Below are positions 6,789-13,589 of a stretch of 14,727 nucleotides of DNA, piece after piece; within the stretch, counting starts at the first letter, position 1, and each line of letters opens with the position of its first letter. A model generated the notes under the pieces. It was not told the DNA's origin. It made no database searches and saw only the letters and a list, made by a program, of their open reading frames with translations. Source of the DNA: CAYSWK01 sp964434735 (GTDB lineage: Archaea > Micrarchaeota > Micrarchaeia > Anstonellales > Bilamarchaeaceae). Where the stretch lies: contig CAYSWK010000026.1 in the NCBI GenBank assembly GCA_964434735.1, positions 1 to 14,727 on the forward strand, read 5' to 3'. The position numbers and the translations under genes are program-made.

Positions 6789-7656
6789 TTTGCTCCATGG
6801 CATCGAGCCCCTCATCAACTGTTTTCATGCGGATTCCTGTTTCTTTTTGGATTTTTTTGTTACTTAGATGGACATTGGCGCGTAAAGCAGGTAATGCAAG
6901 TGTTTCAGAACAAATTCCTTTGACTCTCGTATGGTCTTTTCCAAATTTTTCCGCAATTTTCTTTCCCCATTCTAATCTATTTAGAAAGCTGCTTCCAACA
7001 CAATGATACACTCCTCGTTTGTTAAGCCGTATAAGACATTCCATGGCCTTTGCAAGGTCATCAACATACGTAGGGGTATTGTACCAGTCTTTGCATACTT
7101 CGCAGGTCCCTTGCTCTATTTTTTCCAAGGTGTTTACTACAAATGATTTTTTTTGTCCTTTAAATTGCGACCATCCGTATATTTGGTCCGTTCTTACGAC
7201 GATACTGTCCGGATTTTTTTGAGCTGCCAATTCGCCGCCAAGTTTACACGCACCGTAAAAATTTACTGGAGCAGGTATATCCTCTTCAGTAAATATTTTT
7301 TTGAAAAGGGGGAACACATTGGACGTAGAAAGATACACGAGTTTGGAACCTATTTCGTACGTTTTTTTTGCAATTTCATGTGTCGTTAAAACGTTTATTT
7401 GGTATGCTAGGACCTTATCTTTATCATGTGCATCTACGCTTGGTGGGGCAGCAACATGTACGACTGTTTTTGGCATCGTTTTTTCTATGATTTTGATGAT
7501 TTGTTTTGAATCGCTTAGGTCAGCAGTGAATCCCGTTGCTCCCGGGATATGTACGGGGTGATTCCAGTACGTGAGCGAAACGTCGTTTTCTTCTTTTAAT
7601 CTTTCAACAAGCGAATATCCGATGAGGCTGCTTCCTCCTATGACAAGTATCTTCAT
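6775..7656 (-). CDS. RmlD-like NDP-4-keto-deoxysugar reductase (SDR family)
   Basis: A 293-residue extended short-chain dehydrogenase/reductase related to dTDP-4-dehydrorhamnose reductase. The N-terminal nucleotide-binding loop is GGSSLIG (7-13), the catalytic Ser/Thr region LSTSNVF is at 109-115, and the YxxxK pair is Y134/K138 within NFYGACKLGGE. VVRTDQIYGW follows, as in RmlD. Predicted role: NAD(P)H-dependent reduction of the 4-keto group, the last step to the finished deoxysugar nucleotide. The ATG at 7656 is preferred over one at 7674 because the protein then begins MKILVIGG as in homologues, and GGGGTG (a Shine-Dalgarno-like motif) lies about eight bases upstream. It starts one base after the GT2 stop, making it the third gene of the cupin-GT2-reductase unit. 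The stop is buried in the end of the convergent C-methyltransferase gene. Confidence 0.82.
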   Translation of the reverse strand: MKILVIGGSSLIGYSLVERLKEENDVSLTYWNHPVHIPGATGFTADLSDSKQIIKIIEKTMPKTVVHVAAPPSVDAHDKDKVLAYQINVLTTHEIAKKTYEIGSKLVYLSTSNVFPLFKKIFTEEDIPAPVNFYGACKLGGELAAQKNPDSIVVRTDQIYGWSQFKGQKKSFVVNTLEKIEQGTCEVCKDWYNTPTYVDDLAKAMECLIRLNKRGVYHCVGSSFLNRLEWGKKIAEKFGKDHTRVKGICSETLALPALRANVHLSNKKIQKETGIRMKTVDEGLDAMEQTKQS

Positions 7657-7657
7657 G

Positions 7658-8866
7658 CTAGATAGGCACCCCATATCCCTTGTTTTTGCCTATGTAATAG
7701 GGAAGAAACAGGTATGCGTATATGAATATCAAAATCGTCATAACTGAGGTAAGGCAAAGGAGGGCAGGTAGAAAAATAAACCATAGAATTTTGCGTACCA
7801 AACTTGCATGTGCACGAAACACGGGTTTTGATTCTCCATCAACGATGAAGAATTCTTTTCCAAGTATATATAAAAAGAGCGGCCAGGTTCCCGTGTATCC
7901 TGCTTTATCCGCATAGATGACCTTGTTGAAGCATCGTGCGTATTCACCAAGCCCTTTTGCAATTTGGTTTCTGTTTGTATAAGTCACTAGGTGTGCATTG
8001 TTTGGCAATTCAAGTCCTTTCATGCTTTGTTCAGGTAAAGGATTTCCTTTGAATAGTTGGACCGTGAGAAAGTCCCTGATTGCGTTGAAAAGATACTGTG
8101 CGCGTGGCGTGTCAAGTATGGCCAGGGATAGCCCTGAGAATACAAACGTCCATAAAAAAGAGACAAACCTGCCATTGTTACGTGCCATAAACTCATACAG
8201 TATGCAGTTGCGGACCCGATAGTATGCGCTTGAGTTGAAAAAGTACCCTTGCTTGGTCTTGTGCACAACTTGGTTGGGTATATCCTTGTTTTTTGAGTGT
8301 GGAATCAACCTATCATGCCATTCGATGTCCTCACAGTAATAATGAAAAGGAATCCAGGTAAGGCCTGCTTTACGGATGATGTCCGTACGCATGCTTGCAA
8401 AAAATCCCATGAGCTGCGGCATGGAATTGGGGTCACCTACATCCGAAGCTGGAAATACAATGACATTCTCTTTTTTGAGTTCTGCAACCAATTCTTTGAT
8501 TACATTTTCATCTACGGGAAAACAGTCGTCATCGGCCATGATCACATACGGGTAGTTTTGTTCAAGCACATATCGTTCGCCGGCGTAGTATCCTCCTGCG
8601 CTTCCGTAGTCATCATTTCGTTTCAGGTGCACGATGCTGAACTCGGGATTTTGTATGAATTCGTCCTCGTAACCATACACAAGTATAACATCAAAATTTC
8701 GGTATGTTTGTTTTTTGAGGTATTCAAACTGGCGTTCGAGCCTGCTTTTTCCTTTGAAGGTTGGAATTATGATCGCAACTTCATTTTTGGCAGTCCGCTT
8801 GTCGTCAATTGCTTCAATGATTTCACCAAGCTTCGGACCGTCAGTTAGCCATCGTTTGCTTGCCAT
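7658..8866 (-). CDS. GT2 glycosyltransferase, rhamnosyl/galactofuranosyl-transferase-like, with C-terminal membrane anchor
   Basis: A 402-residue GT-A fold transferase. The catalytic domain has IIPTFKG (33-39), a GSAGGYYAG loop (88-96), the metal-binding MADDD (110-114), and an acid-rich YYCEDIEWHD segment (176-185) supplying the likely base. YYRVRN (215-220) follows, as in rhamnosyltransferases and GlfT2-like enzymes. After this come a hydrophobic stretch at about 234-251 and a strong membrane segment at about 358-392 ending in a short basic tail, so the protein is likely membrane-attached with its active site in the cytosol. It lies between the predicted epimerase and ketoreductase genes. 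The simplest reading is that it transfers the branched deoxysugar made by those enzymes (inference). The stop of the cupin gene is 12 bases upstream; no clear Shine-Dalgarno motif was seen. Confidence 0.82.
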   Translation of the reverse strand: MASKRWLTDGPKLGEIIEAIDDKRTAKNEVAIIIPTFKGKSRLERQFEYLKKQTYRNFDVILVYGYEDEFIQNPEFSIVHLKRNDDYGSAGGYYAGERYVLEQNYPYVIMADDDCFPVDENVIKELVAELKKENVIVFPASDVGDPNSMPQLMGFFASMRTDIIRKAGLTWIPFHYYCEDIEWHDRLIPHSKNKDIPNQVVHKTKQGYFFNSSAYYRVRNCILYEFMARNNGRFVSFLWTFVFSGLSLAILDTPRAQYLFNAIRDFLTVQLFKGNPLPEQSMKGLELPNNAHLVTYTNRNQIAKGLGEYARCFNKVIYADKAGYTGTWPLFLYILGKEFFIVDGESKPVFRAHASLVRKILWFIFLPALLCLTSVMTILIFIYAYLFLPYYIGKNKGYGVPI

Positions 8867-8878
8867 ATTCGGTCGGAC

Positions 8879-9328
8879 CTACCTGTGTTTAAGGCTCCAG
8901 TCGTAAGGTATGTGGTTTTTGAGCGGATCGAGCCGTGTAATTTCCTCTGGACTATGAGGTTCACTTGCACAATTTGCAACAATTGCAGGTTTCGTCCCGA
9001 CTCCCTTAAAACCGTTCCAGATCCCTGGAGGGATTTTTACAAGGCAATAATTGTCTTCACCTATAAATAATTCGTTTACTTCGCCCTTTGTTTTGCTTTT
9101 TGGACGATCATCAAATACAACGAGCTTGATCATTCCGCTTACTACGGCATAATTAAGGATCATGCTTTTGTGTAGATGCCATCCTTTTATTACACCTGGG
9201 TTGACAACTGAGAAGTATATCTCACCGAATTTTTCAAAAGCAGGATCTGTGCATTTGAGCATGTGCATTACTTTTCCTCTTTCATCAGGAATTTGTTTTA
9301 ATGGGTGAATTGTTATTCCGTCTATCAT
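8879..9328 (-). CDS. RmlC/WxcM-like cupin, NDP-4-keto-6-deoxysugar epimerase
   Basis: A 149-residue cupin related to dTDP-4-dehydrorhamnose 3,5-epimerase but about 35 residues shorter than classical RmlC. The equivalent of the RmlC 'RG.HYQ' segment is KGWHLH (48-53), so the catalytic His is kept as H51. VVFDDRPKSKT (70-80) matches the 'VD.R..S.T' strand, and IPPGIWNGF (99-107) is the 'P.G..HGF' loop with Asn in place of His. The Lys about ten residues after the catalytic His in RmlC appears to be Asn59. It is therefore probably a 3-epimerase or relative rather than a full 3,5-epimerase (inference). It is the first gene of a three-gene minus-strand unit with the GT2 and the ketoreductase. A GGTG motif five bases before the ATG may be the ribosome binding site. 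Confidence 0.78.
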   Translation of the reverse strand: MIDGITIHPLKQIPDERGKVMHMLKCTDPAFEKFGEIYFSVVNPGVIKGWHLHKSMILNYAVVSGMIKLVVFDDRPKSKTKGEVNELFIGEDNYCLVKIPPGIWNGFKGVGTKPAIVANCASEPHSPEEITRLDPLKNHIPYDWSLKHR

Positions 9329-9373
9329 CAGAACACCAGTTATGGCCGTAGTACCTATTCCTCTTCTTTCGGT

Positions 9374-9387
9374 TATTTATATATTTG
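9374..9387 (-). promoter_or_regulatory. TATA box of the cupin-GT2-reductase operon
   Basis: On the minus strand the element reads CAAATATATAAATA, about 50 bases upstream of the ATG at 9328, giving an expected TSS near 9354 and a leader of about 25 bases. It lies in the 77-base gap after the dehydratase stop, so this operon is separately promoted from the cytidylyltransferase-dehydratase pair. Confidence 0.5.
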
Positions 9388-9405
9388 CACTATACTTTTG
9401 AAAAA

Positions 9406-10434
9406 TTATGAAAAGAGGGCTTCCATATTCAATTCATAGTATTTTGCAGTTTCTTTGGCAAGCTGTACCCACCAGGGGTTTTGTTTATACCACGCTACTG
9501 AGCGTCTAACCCCTTCCTTGAAAGAAATTTTTGGGCTCCACCCAAGTAGCTCATTTGCGCGTTTGAATGAAAGGTATTGGCGTTCTATTTCGCCTACCAT
9601 ATCCTTGCCAAGTATATGAGGTTCTTTGACCGTTGTGTTTTCAAAATTGTGGATGACTTCCCTGGCAATTTCAATTACATCTGTTGATTTTCCCGTACCG
9701 AAGTTGAATGCTTTTCCATTGCTTTTTTCTTGTTTTTCACCAAGCAAAAGGATACCATTGACAGCATCATCAACGTACATGTAATCCCGTACGTATTTTC
9801 CGTTTGTCCTGATGATCGGCTGCCTATTATTCATAAGGAAGTATACAAAGCTTGGTATTGCCCGCAAAATATTGAAGTCTCTTCCGCCAATTACATTTGA
9901 GCAGCGTGATATTGCGGTTTTCATGCCGTACGTAACATGGTATGAGTATACGAGCCGGTCCGCGCCCAGTTTTGAGGCATCATACGGCGATTTTGCAGAT
10001 AGGGGGTGTTTTTCGTCTATGGGCACATATTCTGGCTCCCCATATACCTTGTCAGTACTGGTAAATACCAAGTGGGCGTCGCTGTTGCCGTTTCGCATTG
10101 CCTCTATTATGTTAAGTGTCCCATTTATGTCAACATCAACGACTTCTCGAGGATTATGGATACCGTATATTACCTGCGTTATCGCTGCAAGGTGAAAAAT
10201 GTATTCTTGGTCCTTTATTGCGGCTTTGACCTTATCCTCTTCCCTCAAATCAGAGTATATTATCTTAGTTTTTTTTGAAAGGTTTGGCAAGCTTTTAAGC
10301 CCAACAGGGTCTTCTTTTTTTATAAGAAGCGTGACGTCTGCACCTTCATCGATTATTCTTTCAGTAAGCCAGGAGCCGATGAACCCATTGCCTCCCGTAA
10401 TCAATACTTTTTTTTCGTTCCAAAAGGAGGACAT
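9406..10434 (-). CDS. rfbG: NDP-sugar 4,6-dehydratase, probably CDP-glucose 4,6-dehydratase
   Basis: A 342-residue extended SDR enzyme. It opens FWNEKKVLITGGNGFIGSWL-like, as in CDP-glucose dehydratases, with the NAD-binding loop TGGNGFIG at 13-20. The active-site triad region is TSTDKVYG (125-132) and the YxxxK pair is Y151/K155. In CDP-glucose 4,6-dehydratases the second acid of the Asp-Glu pair of RmlB is Lys; the D128-K129 pair here follows the CDP type. SNVIGGRDF (179-187) also resembles that family's GNVIGGGDW. Predicted reaction: CDP-glucose to CDP-4-keto-6-deoxyglucose. The ATG at 10434 was chosen; it lies two bases after the cytidylyltransferase stop, with GTGGGTG (10443-10449) as ribosome binding site. 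An upstream in-frame ATG at 10497 would overlap the neighbour by 61 bases and add non-conserved residues. Co-transcription with the upstream gene is near certain. Confidence 0.82.
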   Translation of the reverse strand: MSSFWNEKKVLITGGNGFIGSWLTERIIDEGADVTLLIKKEDPVGLKSLPNLSKKTKIIYSDLREEDKVKAAIKDQEYIFHLAAITQVIYGIHNPREVVDVDINGTLNIIEAMRNGNSDAHLVFTSTDKVYGEPEYVPIDEKHPLSAKSPYDASKLGADRLVYSYHVTYGMKTAISRCSNVIGGRDFNILRAIPSFVYFLMNNRQPIIRTNGKYVRDYMYVDDAVNGILLLGEKQEKSNGKAFNFGTGKSTDVIEIAREVIHNFENTTVKEPHILGKDMVGEIERQYLSFKRANELLGWSPKISFKEGVRRSVAWYKQNPWWVQLAKETAKYYELNMEALFS

Positions 10435-10436
10435 AA

Positions 10437-11267
10437 TCAATGCACCCACGGAGGTTGTCCCTTGTAGCTTGTATGCGTCAATTCCTTTTTGTACCAAAGG
10501 GAATTCAAACGCTCAACGTCTTTATGAGTATCCATGCACGCCCAGAACCCTTCGTGCTTATAGGCAGTTAGTTCTTTTGCGGCAGACAATTTTTTCATAG
10601 GTTCTTCTTCAAGGATGTCCTCAGGAGTTACGTAATCAAAAAATTCTTTTTTGAAGACAAAAAATCCTCCGTTTATGTAGTCTTTTAAAAAGGGTTTTTC
10701 CCTGAATGAAGTGACCCTGTTTTGCTCACCAATTTCGATAAGCCCAAAGGTCGTTATCGGGTGTACTGCCGTCATGGTTGCAATGCTTTTGTTTTTTTTA
10801 TGAAATTCGTGAAGTGTCCGGATGTTTAAGTCAGAAAGCCCGTCACAATAGGTGGCAAAGAAGTCCTCTGTTTTGATGTGTTTTTCCAATCGCTTGATTC
10901 TTCCGCCTGTTTGTGTTTCAAGTCCCGTATCTACAAACGTTATTTCAAAGTCTTCCCAGTTTGACTGGACGTGGGTGATCATTTCTTTTTTACGATGATC
11001 ATTCGTATGAAGCGTGAAATCATTGAGTTTCCAGTCTATATTCATGAAAAATTCCTTTATCATTTCACCGCGGTAACCTAATGCAATTACGAATTTCCTG
11101 TAGCCGAATGCCGCATAGCAATTCATAACATGTAATATAACTGGGTAAGGGCCGATGGGCACCAATGCCTTGGGCATAGTATCGGAATATTCCCTCATTC
11201 TTAGGCCCTTGCCGCCTGCTAAAATAACCGCTGGAGTTTCATCTAACGTTGACACGGAACACACCAC
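10437..11267 (-). CDS. rfbF: Glucose-1-phosphate cytidylyltransferase
   Basis: A 276-residue nucleotidyltransferase making CDP-glucose from CTP and glucose-1-phosphate. It has the hallmarks of RfbF: LAGGKGLRMRE (16-26), PKALVPIG (32-39), VDTG.ETQTGGR (112-123), YCDGLSD with the metal-binding D142 (140-146), REKP (189-192), INGGFFVF (198-205) and EGFWACMDTHKD (239-250). The family's GTR and PKP signatures read GLR and PKA here. The length is close to the usual 257, with a short N-terminal addition. The start is a GTG with a second GTG directly after it; a TATTTAAA box about 29 bases upstream makes the first GTG a near-leaderless start. It forms a two-gene unit with the 4,6-dehydratase, the same pair that starts CDP-dideoxyhexose pathways in enteric bacteria. 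Function is well supported. Confidence 0.88.
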   Translation of the reverse strand: MVCSVSTLDETPAVILAGGKGLRMREYSDTMPKALVPIGPYPVILHVMNCYAAFGYRKFVIALGYRGEMIKEFFMNIDWKLNDFTLHTNDHRKKEMITHVQSNWEDFEITFVDTGLETQTGGRIKRLEKHIKTEDFFATYCDGLSDLNIRTLHEFHKKNKSIATMTAVHPITTFGLIEIGEQNRVTSFREKPFLKDYINGGFFVFKKEFFDYVTPEDILEEEPMKKLSAAKELTAYKHEGFWACMDTHKDVERLNSLWYKKELTHTSYKGQPPWVH

Positions 11268-11292
11268 AATAAAATATTTCTATTTGGAAAAC

Positions 11293-11301
11293 TATTTAAA
11301 A
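11293..11301 (-). promoter_or_regulatory. TATA box of the cytidylyltransferase-dehydratase operon
   Basis: On the minus strand the element reads TTTTAAATA, centred about 30 bases upstream of the GTG start at 11267, leaving a leader of only a few bases. It shares the 115-base divergent region (11268-11382) with the promoter of the UDP-glucose dehydrogenase operon. Confidence 0.55.
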
Positions 11302-11352
11302 GAGCCCAAAAAAACACGCGGCCGAGGATTCGGACGTTTGAAGTTCTCCCTT

Positions 11353-11361
11353 GTTAAAAAC
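11353..11361 (+). promoter_or_regulatory. TATA box of the UDP-xylose operon (leaderless)
   Basis: GTTAAAAAC is centred at about 11357, 26 bases before the ATG at 11383, with no Shine-Dalgarno motif between. It is divergent to the cytidylyltransferase promoter, so the two sugar-nucleotide operons share one control region, with their TATA boxes about 60 bases apart. Confidence 0.55.
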
Positions 11362-11382
11362 CTTTGCGTTCACTAGAAATCC

Positions 11383-12639
11383 ATGCGTTTATGCGTAATA
11401 GGTACTGGTTATGTTGGCCTTATAACTGCCGTAGGGTTTGCAAAGCTTGGGCATATGGTCGAATGCGTGGATATTGATTCTTCAAAAGTACAAACGATCA
11501 ATGCGGGGGCAACCCCCATTTATGAAGATAAGCTTGAAGACCTGCTTAAGGGAGTAATTGGCAAGAATCTCGTTGCAACTACTGAGTATGCACACGCCAT
11601 TCGGGGGTCGCAGTTTATTTTTTTAGCAGTTGGAACTCCTTCCCGGCCAGACGGGTCAATTGATTTATCATACCTTCATAAGGCAGCAGAGCAGGTTTTT
11701 GAGTGCCTTGGAGAGTATGCTACGCTCGTGGTGAAAAGTACGGTCGTTCCAGGAACTACCGAATCTCTCATTGCGCTTGCAAGCAAAAAAGGCAAGGTCG
11801 TGGGCAAGGATTTCGGGCTATGCATGAATCCTGAATTTTTACGAGAAGGCAAGGCAATAGATGATTTTTTTGCACCAGACCGCATCGTAATTGGTGCGTA
11901 TGATTCGAAAAGTTATGAGGCATTGCATTCGCTTTATGCGTCATTTAAATGTCCCATTATTAAGACAAACCTTGCTACTGCCGAGATGATAAAATATGCC
12001 TCAAACTCCTTTTTGGCGACAAAATTATCATTCATGAATGAAGTCGGTAATCTTTCAAAGCGATTTGGAATTGATGTTTACCAGGTGCTTGAAGGGATGA
12101 AATATGATAAGCGCATCGGAGGCATTTTTATGAATGCCGGCGTGGGTTTTGGCGGAAGTTGTTTCCCAAAGGATGTTTCAGCGCTTGCAGCAAAGGCAAA
12201 AGAGGTTGGCGTCCCTATGCGGGTGCTTGATGCTGTCCTTGCCGTTAATTATGATCAGCCCTTGAAGATGGTTGAGCTTGCCAAGAAGCACTTTTCGCTT
12301 AAGGGGAAGCAACTTGCAGTGCTTGGCATCGCATTCAAGCCCGATACAGACGACATTCGCGAATCCCCTGCATTGAAGATCATACCTGCGTTGTTGCATG
12401 AGGGTGCCCAGGTTACGGTTTATGATCCTAAGGCACTTGGAAACGCAAAAAGTTTTTTTAAGTCCGCAATTACGTATGCCCCTTCGGCTCGTGACGCGCT
12501 TAAAGGTGCACACGCGTGTTTTATACTTACTGAATGGAATGAATTCAAGGATGAAAAGATATATCCTAAAGAGTGCCTTGTTGTTGATGGGCGAAACGTG
12601 ATCCGAAGAAAGGAAAATTATGAAGGAATTTGTTGGTAG
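11383..12639 (+). CDS. ugd: UDP-glucose 6-dehydrogenase
   Basis: A 418-residue NAD-dependent enzyme oxidising UDP-glucose twice to UDP-glucuronate; cytosolic. It shows the N-terminal Rossmann loop GTGYVG (7-12), AVGTPS (82-87), STVVPGTT (119-126), NPEFLREG (149-156), EMIKYASN with the catalytic-site Lys204 (201-208), and the active-site GGSCFPKD with the nucleophilic Cys260 (257-264). The C-terminal UDP-binding domain has GIAFKPDTDDIRESPA (315-330). Length and motifs match UGD of bacteria and archaea. The related GDP-mannose dehydrogenase is less likely given the following UDP-glucuronate decarboxylase gene. It is first in a three-gene operon; the next gene begins 36 bases downstream. Confidence 0.92.
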   Translation: MRLCVIGTGYVGLITAVGFAKLGHMVECVDIDSSKVQTINAGATPIYEDKLEDLLKGVIGKNLVATTEYAHAIRGSQFIFLAVGTPSRPDGSIDLSYLHKAAEQVFECLGEYATLVVKSTVVPGTTESLIALASKKGKVVGKDFGLCMNPEFLREGKAIDDFFAPDRIVIGAYDSKSYEALHSLYASFKCPIIKTNLATAEMIKYASNSFLATKLSFMNEVGNLSKRFGIDVYQVLEGMKYDKRIGGIFMNAGVGFGGSCFPKDVSALAAKAKEVGVPMRVLDAVLAVNYDQPLKMVELAKKHFSLKGKQLAVLGIAFKPDTDDIRESPALKIIPALLHEGAQVTVYDPKALGNAKSFFKSAITYAPSARDALKGAHACFILTEWNEFKDEKIYPKECLVVDGRNVIRRKENYEGICW

Positions 12640-12675
12640 TGAAACTCAAAATCTAGGAAAAAATGAGTGGAGCAT

Positions 12676-13587
12676 ATGAAAATTCTTGTAACCGGCGGCG
12701 CCGGATTCATCGGAAGCAACCTGTGCGAACAGTTAGTTGCCAAGGGTTACACCGTTACGTGTATGGACAATTTAGTTACTGGCACAGAGGAGAATATCGA
12801 GGACCTTGGCGTGCAATTTGTCAAACATGATATCTCAAAACCGTTTGACTTCAAATGTGACCTTATTTTTGATATGGCCTGCCCGGCAAGCCCTATTGAT
12901 TACCAGACTGTTCCACTTGAAACGCTTGAAGTTTGTTCGTTTGGGGTTAGGAACGTTCTTGAAAATGCTAAAAAATACGGTGCGCGTGTCGTTCATGCAT
13001 CAACTTCAGAAATTTATGGCGACCCGCTTGAGCATCCTCAGAAGGAGAGTTATTTTGGCAACGTGAATACGCTTGGCCCCCGTTCATGTTATGATGAGGG
13101 AAAGCGCTTTGCAGAGAGCCTTTGCTTAAATTATAATCAGAAATACGGCGTTCCTGTTGTTATGGCGCGCATTTTCAATACCTATGGGCCCAAGATGCGA
13201 AAAAATGATGGGCGTGTTGTTCCTAATTTTATCACTCAAGCACTCGAAGGAAAGCCATTAACCATCTATGGAAAGGGGACCCAAACCCGCAGCTTCTGCT
13301 ATGTTGATGATCTTGTACGTGGCCTTATCCAGATGGGTTCCTCTTCAATTTCCTTTGATGTTTTTAATCTTGGAAATCCCAGTGAGCATACCATGCTTGA
13401 GCTGGCAAAGAAAATAATTTCGCTTGCGGGGTCAAAATCGGAATTTACGTTTAAGGATCTACCTCAGGATGATCCAAAAAAGAGGAAACCCGACATTTCA
13501 AGAGTTACCAAGGCGTTTGGATGGAAACCCACGGTTTCACTTGATGAAGGTCTTTCAAAAACCATCCAATGGTTTAAGGAGGAATAA
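12676..13587 (+). CDS. uxs: UDP-glucuronate decarboxylase (UDP-xylose synthase)
   Basis: A 303-residue extended SDR enzyme converting UDP-glucuronate to UDP-xylose by NAD-dependent oxidation, decarboxylation and re-reduction. The family-specific strings are all present: TGGAGFIGSNL (6-16), ACPASPIDYQ (68-77), STSEIYGDPLEHPQ (109-122), GPRSCYDEGKR with the catalytic Y139 and K143 (134-144), ARIFNTYGP (164-172) and QTRSFCYVDDLV (203-214). These separate it clearly from UDP-glucose 4-epimerase and from dTDP-glucose dehydratase. The length is that of the single-domain soluble form, without the N-terminal membrane stem of animal enzymes. The ATG at 12676 gives the canonical MKILVTGG start; an in-frame GTG at 12667 is possible. 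Downstream of ugd, it makes the operon a UDP-xylose supply line. Confidence 0.92.
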   Translation: MKILVTGGAGFIGSNLCEQLVAKGYTVTCMDNLVTGTEENIEDLGVQFVKHDISKPFDFKCDLIFDMACPASPIDYQTVPLETLEVCSFGVRNVLENAKKYGARVVHASTSEIYGDPLEHPQKESYFGNVNTLGPRSCYDEGKRFAESLCLNYNQKYGVPVVMARIFNTYGPKMRKNDGRVVPNFITQALEGKPLTIYGKGTQTRSFCYVDDLVRGLIQMGSSSISFDVFNLGNPSEHTMLELAKKIISLAGSKSEFTFKDLPQDDPKKRKPDISRVTKAFGWKPTVSLDEGLSKTIQWFKEE

Positions 13588-13589
13588 TT

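Noticed and set aside
8297..8848. Long open frame (183 codons) on the plus strand
   Set aside because: It lies fully antisense to the well-supported GT2 gene, has no recognisable domain and no promoter of its own.
10006..10600. Plus-strand open frames opposite the dehydratase and cytidylyltransferase
   Set aside because: They mirror two strongly conserved genes on the minus strand and lack any protein family signal.
6775..11267. Ordinary dTDP-L-rhamnose (rmlABCD) pathway
   Set aside because: The first enzyme is RfbF-like, the dehydratase has the DK signature, and a C-methyltransferase is present. The only RmlA-like candidate (13590) is short and sits in the UDP-xylose operon. It cannot be fully excluded.
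5562..11267. CDP-3,6-dideoxyhexose (abequose, tyvelose or yersiniose) pathway
   Set aside because: No PLP-dependent 3-dehydrase (E1) or its reductase (E3), which these routes need, is in the window.
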